DNA of 36,721 nt from Clostridium algifaecis (GTDB lineage: Bacteria; Bacillota; Clostridia; Clostridiales; Clostridiaceae): positions 1 to 36,721 of the forward strand of contig NZ_JAGGLM010000022.1 in assembly GCF_017874415.1 (NCBI RefSeq), in the 5' to 3' direction. Below, in pieces: positions 32,512 to 36,721 of the stretch. Made by a program: the position numbers and the translations under genes. The notes under the pieces were generated by a model that was not told the origin of the DNA, made no database searches, and saw only the letters and a list, made by a program, of their open reading frames with translations. How positions within the stretch are numbered: the stretch's first letter is position 1; every line of letters begins with the position of its first letter.

Positions 32512-32778
32512 TTAAATAAAAGAGGAAAGCATTTTTTGTGCAACAAGCTTTGCATCTACTTTATATGTGCCATTTGATATGGCATTTTTTATGTTTTCAA
32601 CTTTTTCTTTTGAATCTATAAACTTATTGTCTAATGAGTACGCACTTAAACTCTTTCCAATAGATGATATTTGAATGGAATCCGTATCTTTTGTTTTTTC
32701 AGGATTTATGTCTTTTCCTTTTTTGCTTTCGTTATATATATTTGTTATATTATTTAATTTGATCCCATTAACTTTCAT
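32512..32778 (-). CDS. flgM: Anti-sigma-28 factor FlgM
   Basis: An 88-residue FlgM. It has MKVNGIKLNNITNIYNESKK, a variable linker with DSIQISSIGKSLSAYS, and a C-terminal sigma-binding segment KVENIKNAISNGTYKVDAKL, then VAQKMLSSFI. FlgM binds and inactivates SigD until it is exported through the completed hook. It is the first gene of the SigD-driven operon (promoter 32838-32864), an autoregulatory layout known from Bacillus. Confidence 0.92.
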   Translation of the reverse strand: MKVNGIKLNNITNIYNESKKGKDINPEKTKDTDSIQISSIGKSLSAYSLDNKFIDSKEKVENIKNAISNGTYKVDAKLVAQKMLSSFI

Positions 32779-32837
32779 AAAAATACACTCCTTAACTTAC
32801 AGACTTTAAAATTTCTAATTTCTCTGTGATATTAATA

Positions 32838-32864
32838 TTATCGATTATAAGGCACCAACATTTA
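32838..32864 (-). promoter_or_regulatory. SigD (sigma-28) promoter of the flgM operon
   Basis: On the minus strand TAAA is followed after exactly 15 bases by ATCGATAA, six of eight matches to GCCGATAA with the CGATAA core intact. It lies about 60 bases before the flgM start. Confidence 0.8.
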
Positions 32865-32962
32865 TACCTCTGAATAAAGATATATGCTTTATTTTATGAA
32901 CAAAATGTTACGCCTACTTGATTTAATTGTCATGTAAATATTATTAAATTCATAATTAAAAC

Positions 32963-32998
32963 AAGGGTAATAATTTCTCAAAAGAAATTATTACCCTT
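32963..32998 (-). terminator. Intrinsic terminator after fliY
   Basis: AAGGGTAATAATTTCT and AGAAATTATTACCCTT are perfect reverse complements (16-bp stem) with a 4-base loop. On the minus strand they are followed by GTTTTAATT. It lies 20 bases past the fliY stop and separates the early operon from the SigD operon. The remainder of 32779-33018 holds the flgM promoter and nothing else I can see. Confidence 0.9.
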
Positions 32999-33018
32999 AT
33001 AAAACAAGCTGAAATAAA

Positions 33019-34266
33019 TTAGTTTGCAAGTGATTTTACTCTCTCCTCACTGCTGACTATTCCAGTTATTCTAACTCCAAAGTTTTCGTCTATTACAACT
33101 ACCTCTCCATAAGCAACTTTTTTACCATTTACCAATATTTCAACAGGCTCTTCAGCAAGTTTATCCAATTCTATAAGTGAACCTGTTCCTAAATTCAGTA
33201 TTTCCTTTATGCTCTTTTTAGTTCTGCCAAGTACTACAGAAATTTCAAGAGGTACATCCATTATCAAATCTATATTTTTAGGAACAGCTTCAGTATTTTT
33301 AGAAGGTGTAAGAGGTTGAAAAGCTGCCTGGTGAACTTCTACTGGATTCTGTACCGGCGTTTCTATAGGTTTTTCATATACTCTTTGTTCTACTTTATCA
33401 GGTGCACTTTGTGCAGGCTGCTTAGCTTGCGGTTCTGCTTTATCAGATGTGCTTTGTGCAGGCTGTGGCTGAGGCTGAGGCTGAGGCTGTGCCTTGTTTT
33501 GTGCTTGAGCGTCATTTTTTTGTGGAGCCTCTTCCTCCTGTCCCATCATTATGGAAACTATCTTCTTCGCTGTATCAATTGGAAGTATTTGCATAATATG
33601 ACTGTCTACCAGTTCTCCAATTTTAAGTGAAAAAGATACCCTTACAATTGGTTCGGACTGTGATATTGATTCCGTTAAAGGTTCTGTCATATCAGTCCAA
33701 ATTTTAGATGTAGGAGGTGATATGTTTACTTCCCTCATAAACATGGTAGCCATAGATGTTGCAGCAGATCCTATCATCTGGTTCATTGCTTCAGCTACAG
33801 CACTTTCCTGAATTTCAGATAAATTATCTGCTTCGCCTTCACTCAGCTCTCCATTTCCGCCCATCATAAAATTGGCAATTACAGCAGCATCTTTCACTTC
33901 CATTACCAGAAGATTTTCTCCTACTATACCACTTGTATATTTTACTTCTAACGCTATGTTAGGACTATTAAATTCACTTTTTAAATCATCAAGTGTGGTA
34001 ACTGTTACAATAGGCGTAGTTATATTTACCGGTTGATTTATTATTGTAGAAAGTGCTGTAGATGCAGATCCCATGGATATGTTTCCTATTTCTCCAAGTA
34101 AATCTTTTTCTACATCTGGTAATTCTGTATTTTTTGTTTCATCTTTTGTTTCACTTTTTACCTCATCTTTTTTATCATCCTGAGGATTAGAATTATCTCC
34201 TCCTCCATTTAAAAGTGCATCTATTTCTTCCTGGGAAAGAAATCCATTCCCATCCTCATTACTCAT
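33019..34266 (-). CDS. fliY: Flagellar switch phosphatase FliY
   Basis: A protein of about 415 residues. It has an N-terminal FliM-like peptide FLSQEEIDALLNGG that binds CheY-P. The CheC-like phosphatase domain has DVEKDLLGEIGNISMGSAST (first E-x-x-N) and SEIQESAVAEAMNQMIGSAA (second E-x-x-N). A Pro/Gln/Ala-rich linker of about 90 residues (QPQPQPQPQPAQ) follows, then the C-terminal FliN domain (LDVPLEISVVLGRTKKSIKE and EILVNGKKVAYGEVVVIDEN-like end). It forms the switch and dephosphorylates CheY-P. I use the ATG at 34266, overlapping fliM by eight bases; an ATG at 34278 is the alternative. Confidence 0.93.
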   Translation of the reverse strand: MSNEDGNGFLSQEEIDALLNGGGDNSNPQDDKKDEVKSETKDETKNTELPDVEKDLLGEIGNISMGSASTALSTIINQPVNITTPIVTVTTLDDLKSEFNSPNIALEVKYTSGIVGENLLVMEVKDAAVIANFMMGGNGELSEGEADNLSEIQESAVAEAMNQMIGSAATSMATMFMREVNISPPTSKIWTDMTEPLTESISQSEPIVRVSFSLKIGELVDSHIMQILPIDTAKKIVSIMMGQEEEAPQKNDAQAQNKAQPQPQPQPQPAQSTSDKAEPQAKQPAQSAPDKVEQRVYEKPIETPVQNPVEVHQAAFQPLTPSKNTEAVPKNIDLIMDVPLEISVVLGRTKKSIKEILNLGTGSLIELDKLAEEPVEILVNGKKVAYGEVVVIDENFGVRITGIVSSEERVKSLAN

Positions 34267-35254
34267 AATTTTCCACATCCTTATCTATTATATCTAGTAT
34301 CTCAACGCCCATATTCTTTCCAATTATACCAGGCTTTCCATTATAATATGCCTTGTCTTCCACCATCAGTTTTACAGGACTTGTAGTTTTCTCTTTCAGT
34401 GTGAGTACATCTCCTATATTTAAATTTAAAAACTGTCCTACAGTAATATCTGAAGTTCCAAGTACACAAGAAAGATGCATATCAACTACATCAAGTCTCT
34501 TTCTAAGTTTTTCACGGGATTCATTTAATGTTCCTTCATCATTATCCTGAAACCAATACTGTACAACTAATTTGTCAAGTACTTTCTCTATACTTAAATA
34601 AGGTATACATATATTAATAAAAGTTGTAATTCCATTCATTTCTACAGAAAAAGTAATAAGCGCTACTGGATCATTAGGTGCTAACGTTTGATTTAATGCA
34701 GGATTTGTTTCAATTCCTTCAACTTCAGTTTCAACGTCCATAACGTCTTCCCATGCAAGTTTAAGATTTGATATAAGTCCGGAATTTACAACATTTATGA
34801 TATTTTTATCTATATCAGTAAATTCCTTTATCTTGAATTTTCCAACTCCACTTCCACCTAATAGTAAATCTATTACTTCAAAAACAAACTGAGGATTTAT
34901 TTCAAATAGCACTGTTCCACTTAAAGGAGGCATTTTAAATATGGTCAAAATAGTGGGATTTGGCACAGAATGAATGAATTCATCATAAGTAATCTGCTGC
35001 ACGGATTCAACCTTTACCTTCACATTAATCCTTACCTGGGCAGTTAAATAATTTGAAATTATTCTAGCATAATTATCATGAATTAATTCAAGAGTTCTTA
35101 TATGTTCCTTTGAAAATTTTTGTGGACTTCTAAAATCGTATGGTTTTACCTTCTGTTTTTCCTCTTCCTTAGGTAATTCATCCGGGGTAAGCTCCCCAGC
35201 AGATAATGCAGCTAAAAGGTCATCTATCTCATTCTGTGATAATACATCTGCCAT
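34259..35254 (-). CDS. fliM: Flagellar motor switch protein FliM
   Basis: A 331-residue FliM. The N-terminal CheY-binding peptide is VLSQNEIDDLLAALSAGE. The middle CheC-like domain has YDFRSPQKFSKEHIRTLELI, FEINPQFVFEVIDLLLGGSG and EFTDIDKNIINVVNSGLI. The C-terminal SpoA/FliN-like domain has TSDITVGQFLNLNIGDVLTL, then PVKLMVEDKAYYNGKPGI. It controls rotational direction. It overlaps fliY by eight bases. Confidence 0.96.
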   Translation of the reverse strand: MADVLSQNEIDDLLAALSAGELTPDELPKEEEKQKVKPYDFRSPQKFSKEHIRTLELIHDNYARIISNYLTAQVRINVKVKVESVQQITYDEFIHSVPNPTILTIFKMPPLSGTVLFEINPQFVFEVIDLLLGGSGVGKFKIKEFTDIDKNIINVVNSGLISNLKLAWEDVMDVETEVEGIETNPALNQTLAPNDPVALITFSVEMNGITTFINICIPYLSIEKVLDKLVVQYWFQDNDEGTLNESREKLRKRLDVVDMHLSCVLGTSDITVGQFLNLNIGDVLTLKEKTTSPVKLMVEDKAYYNGKPGIIGKNMGVEILDIIDKDVENYE

Positions 35255-35287
35255 TTCTTTCCCCCATTTCTTAAGAAAATTCTAATT

Positions 35288-35692
35288 TCAAAAAAGCTTA
35301 TCAATGTTAATTAAGGTTACAACTCTATCTTTAAAATTTATAATTCCTTCTATGTATGGTCTCTTATTATCGTCTCCAGGCCTTTCAATCATACTTTCAT
35401 CCAAATCCAAAACCTCATCTACCTGATCTACAACTATGCCAACCAGCTCATCATCCATTTCAAGTATTATTATACTGTTTTCACTGTTTTCATTATTTTC
35501 CTTCTTTGGAACATCTATTATAAGATTTATATCCAAAAGAGATATTACATTACCCCTTAAATTTATAAGTCCCTTTATATGTGCCGGTGCTTTTGGAACT
35601 TTAGTTATTTCCATAGCATCATTTATACTCTGAACTTTTGAAGTTTCTACAGCAAACTGTTCATCATTCAACTTAAATATAACAACCTGCAT
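35288..35692 (-). CDS. cheW: Chemotaxis coupling protein CheW
   Basis: A 134-residue single CheW domain. It has VVIFKLNDEQFAVETSKVQS, then ITKVPKAPAHIKGLINLRGN and VISLLDINLIIDVP, followed by ELVGIVVDQVDEVLDLDESM and YIEGIINFKDRVVTLINIDK. CheW links receptors to the CheA kinase. It lies between cheY and fliM; no cheA is in this window. A hairpin separates it from cheY (35728-35763). Confidence 0.94.
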   Translation of the reverse strand: MQVVIFKLNDEQFAVETSKVQSINDAMEITKVPKAPAHIKGLINLRGNVISLLDINLIIDVPKKENNENSENSIIILEMDDELVGIVVDQVDEVLDLDESMIERPGDDNKRPYIEGIINFKDRVVTLINIDKLF

Positions 35693-35727
35693 AAATTATA
35701 CCTCCCTCCGGATAATAAAATAATTAT

Positions 35728-35763
35728 AGTATTCAGCGTAATTAGAAATTTACACTAAATACT
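35728..35763 (-). terminator. Hairpin between cheY and cheW, possible attenuator
   Basis: AGTATTCAGCGTAA can pair with TTTACACTAAATACT over about 14 positions, two as G-U on the minus strand, around a 7-base loop. The following bases on the minus strand are ATAATTATTTTATT, so termination would be partial. The rest of 35693-35792 has only the cheW RBS. Confidence 0.45.
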
Positions 35764-35792
35764 AATTATTTTGTATTGTAATTTTCAATATT

Positions 35793-36152
35793 TTAACCAA
35801 CTACTTTGTTTATTGCTTCAAGAACCCTGTCAGGCTGGAATGGTTTTACTATAAAATCTCTTGCTCCTGCCTTTATTGCATCCATAACCATAGTCTGTTG
35901 TCCCATAGCTGAGCACATGATAATTTTAGCTTTAGGATCAAATGCTTTTATAGCTTTTACAGCTTCAATTCCATCCATATCAGGCATTGTTATATCCATT
36001 GTAACCACATCAGGATTTTCCTTTTTAAAAAGTTCTACAGCCTTAAGCCCATTATTTGCCTCTCCTACAATTTCGAATCCATTTTTTTCTAATATATCCT
36101 TTATCATCATTCTCATAAAAGCAGCATCGTCTACAATTAATACTTTAGCCAT
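35793..36152 (-). CDS. cheY: Chemotaxis response regulator CheY
   Basis: A 119-residue single receiver domain. The acidic pocket is D8/D9 and the phospho-acceptor is D53 in VVTMDITMPDMDG. It has the switch serine in IIMCSAMG and the conserved K103 in FIVKPF. No output domain. CheY-P binds FliM and FliY N-terminal peptides; both partners and the CheC/FliY phosphatases are encoded nearby. It starts 38 bases after cheC and has a GGAGG-like site. Confidence 0.95.
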   Translation of the reverse strand: MAKVLIVDDAAFMRMMIKDILEKNGFEIVGEANNGLKAVELFKKENPDVVTMDITMPDMDGIEAVKAIKAFDPKAKIIMCSAMGQQTMVMDAIKAGARDFIVKPFQPDRVLEAINKVVG

Positions 36153-36189
36153 TTTTTTCCCTCCAAATTTTTACTACTTATTATATTTG

Positions 36190-36606
36190 TTATGCTATAC
36201 CAAGGCTCCCTAAAACTTTTTCAAGAGATCCCGGTACCGGTACATAATAAAAGTGTCCATTTACTTCTGAATTATCCTCTACAAATATAGTTTCTATATC
36301 AAGAACATAGTCATCATATTGTCCTGATTCTATAAAAGTTGTAGATAGTATTGCTCCCAACATATCATAGGTAACTGCAGGTACCGAAGGTGTTGCATTT
36401 AAACCTGTAAATCTAGATATCGAGCTCATATAAGAACTAGATATTATATTACCTATTTCACATATAACAGATTCACCCATTTCATTCAAATGGTCTGATT
36501 TTTCTCCTGTCAAGCTTGCCACCATATTAAATGCTGTTTCTTTTTCAAATACAAATAATATATTTCCAGGTATATCTCCAAGTACTCTTACTATTACACT
36601 TATCAC
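36190..36606 (-). CDS. cheC: CheC-like CheY-P phosphatase, N-terminally short
   Basis: The frame encodes 138 residues of CheC: VISVIVRVLGDIPGNILFVF, then ESVICEIGNIISSSYMSSIS (the second E-x-x-N phosphatase motif) and PSVPAVTYDMLGAILSTTFI, ending FYYVPVPGSLEKVLGSLG. Compared with a usual CheC of about 200 residues the first 55-60, with the first active-site motif, are absent. The frame is open about 20 codons further upstream (to a TAA near 36665) but that part is not CheC-like throughout and has no ATG. I use the GTG at 36606, five bases after GGTGAGG. It may be a one-site CheC, a degraded gene, or a sequence problem near the window edge. Confidence 0.75.
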   Translation of the reverse strand: MISVIVRVLGDIPGNILFVFEKETAFNMVASLTGEKSDHLNEMGESVICEIGNIISSSYMSSISRFTGLNATPSVPAVTYDMLGAILSTTFIESGQYDDYVLDIETIFVEDNSEVNGHFYYVPVPGSLEKVLGSLGIA

Positions 36607-36721
36607 TTCATCCTCACCAATACTATTAAAGTATATTCGGAAACCCTTAGGCCTCCATTTATCTTAATCCCGAAGGGTGCTTTTTGATTATTCCCCCCAG
36701 AATTTCAAACAAAAACTAAAA
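36607..36721. other. Unassigned sequence at right edge
   Basis: No gene can be assigned. On the minus strand a CACCCTTCGGG...CTAAGGGT inverted repeat and a GGAGG lie here. A short frame reading FEILGGIIKKHPSGLR ends in TAA near 36661 and could be the end of another gene, but only 16-18 codons are visible. It does not encode the missing CheC N-terminus in any frame. Confidence 0.35.

Noticed and set aside
35806-36213. 135-codon plus-strand open frame
   Set aside because: It is antisense to cheY, whose product has all receiver-domain residues.
36607-36721. Riboswitch upstream of the CheC-like gene
   Set aside because: An inverted repeat is visible but I could not match it to c-di-GMP or other riboswitch cores.
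1-36721. tRNA, rRNA or insertion sequence with transposase
   Set aside because: I saw no cloverleaf with CCA end or TPsiC-type arm, no rRNA segment, and no transposase frame in the window.

Overview
The window is AT-rich DNA (roughly 30% GC by eye) with strong Gram-positive ribosome binding sites. It carries a clostridial-type late flagellar and chemotaxis operon: fliY beside fliM, flaG, fliW-csrA, a fliT-like gene, and cheC/cheY/cheW. This points to a motile Clostridium sensu stricto. The species is not determinable here; a C. ljungdahlii/C. kluyveri-like relative is a guess. Essentially every real gene lies on the minus strand, so transcription runs from high to low coordinates.

Region A (about 36.6 to 23.3 kb) holds motility genes: a CheC-like protein lacking its N-terminal half in this window, cheY, cheW, fliM, fliY and a terminator. 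A good SigD-type promoter then precedes flgM-flgN-flgK-flgL-fliW-csrA-flaG-orf-fliS-fliD-fliT-like. The flagellin gene follows with its own SigD-like promoter, a leader with two apparent CsrA sites and a strong terminator. Presence of fliW and csrA in the same window makes the FliW-CsrA-flagellin homeostasis circuit of Bacillus likely.

Region B (about 23.3 to 6.35 kb) is a flagellin glycosylation island. It has a Maf-type glycosyltransferase, a pseudaminic-acid-associated methylase, two SpsF-like cytidylyltransferases, a Gfo/Idh/MocA oxidoreductase, a GT-B-like protein, a PseC/SpsC-type aminotransferase, a second methyltransferase, a FemAB/GNAT-like acyltransferase, PseH-like and PseI (NeuB-family) enzymes, then PseB, PseG and another SDR, and a YjfB-type motility peptide. 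Together these should make and attach a pseudaminic-acid-like nonulosonate. A MaoC-like hydratase pseudogene with a nonsense codon and two frameshifts sits inside the cluster. An AAA-nuclease cassette splits the island between pseI and pseB.

Region C (about 6.3 kb to 1, plus the cassette at 9.9-11.6 kb) is an accessory array. It has three mosaic paralogues of an AAA-like ATPase fused to a PD-(D/E)XK nuclease domain, a hicBA toxin-antitoxin pair, a HEPN-domain gene coupled to an unknown partner, and an edge-cut Rpn-like nuclease gene. The units share recurring intergenic modules. Five leaders contain a sequence fitting the clostridial LexA box (GAAC-N4-GTTT); a sixth is degenerate. Several units end in near-identical terminators followed by a 28-bp REP-like sequence. 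I read this as a damage-inducible, recombination-shuffled cassette array of nuclease and toxin genes, which is the most interesting signal in the window.
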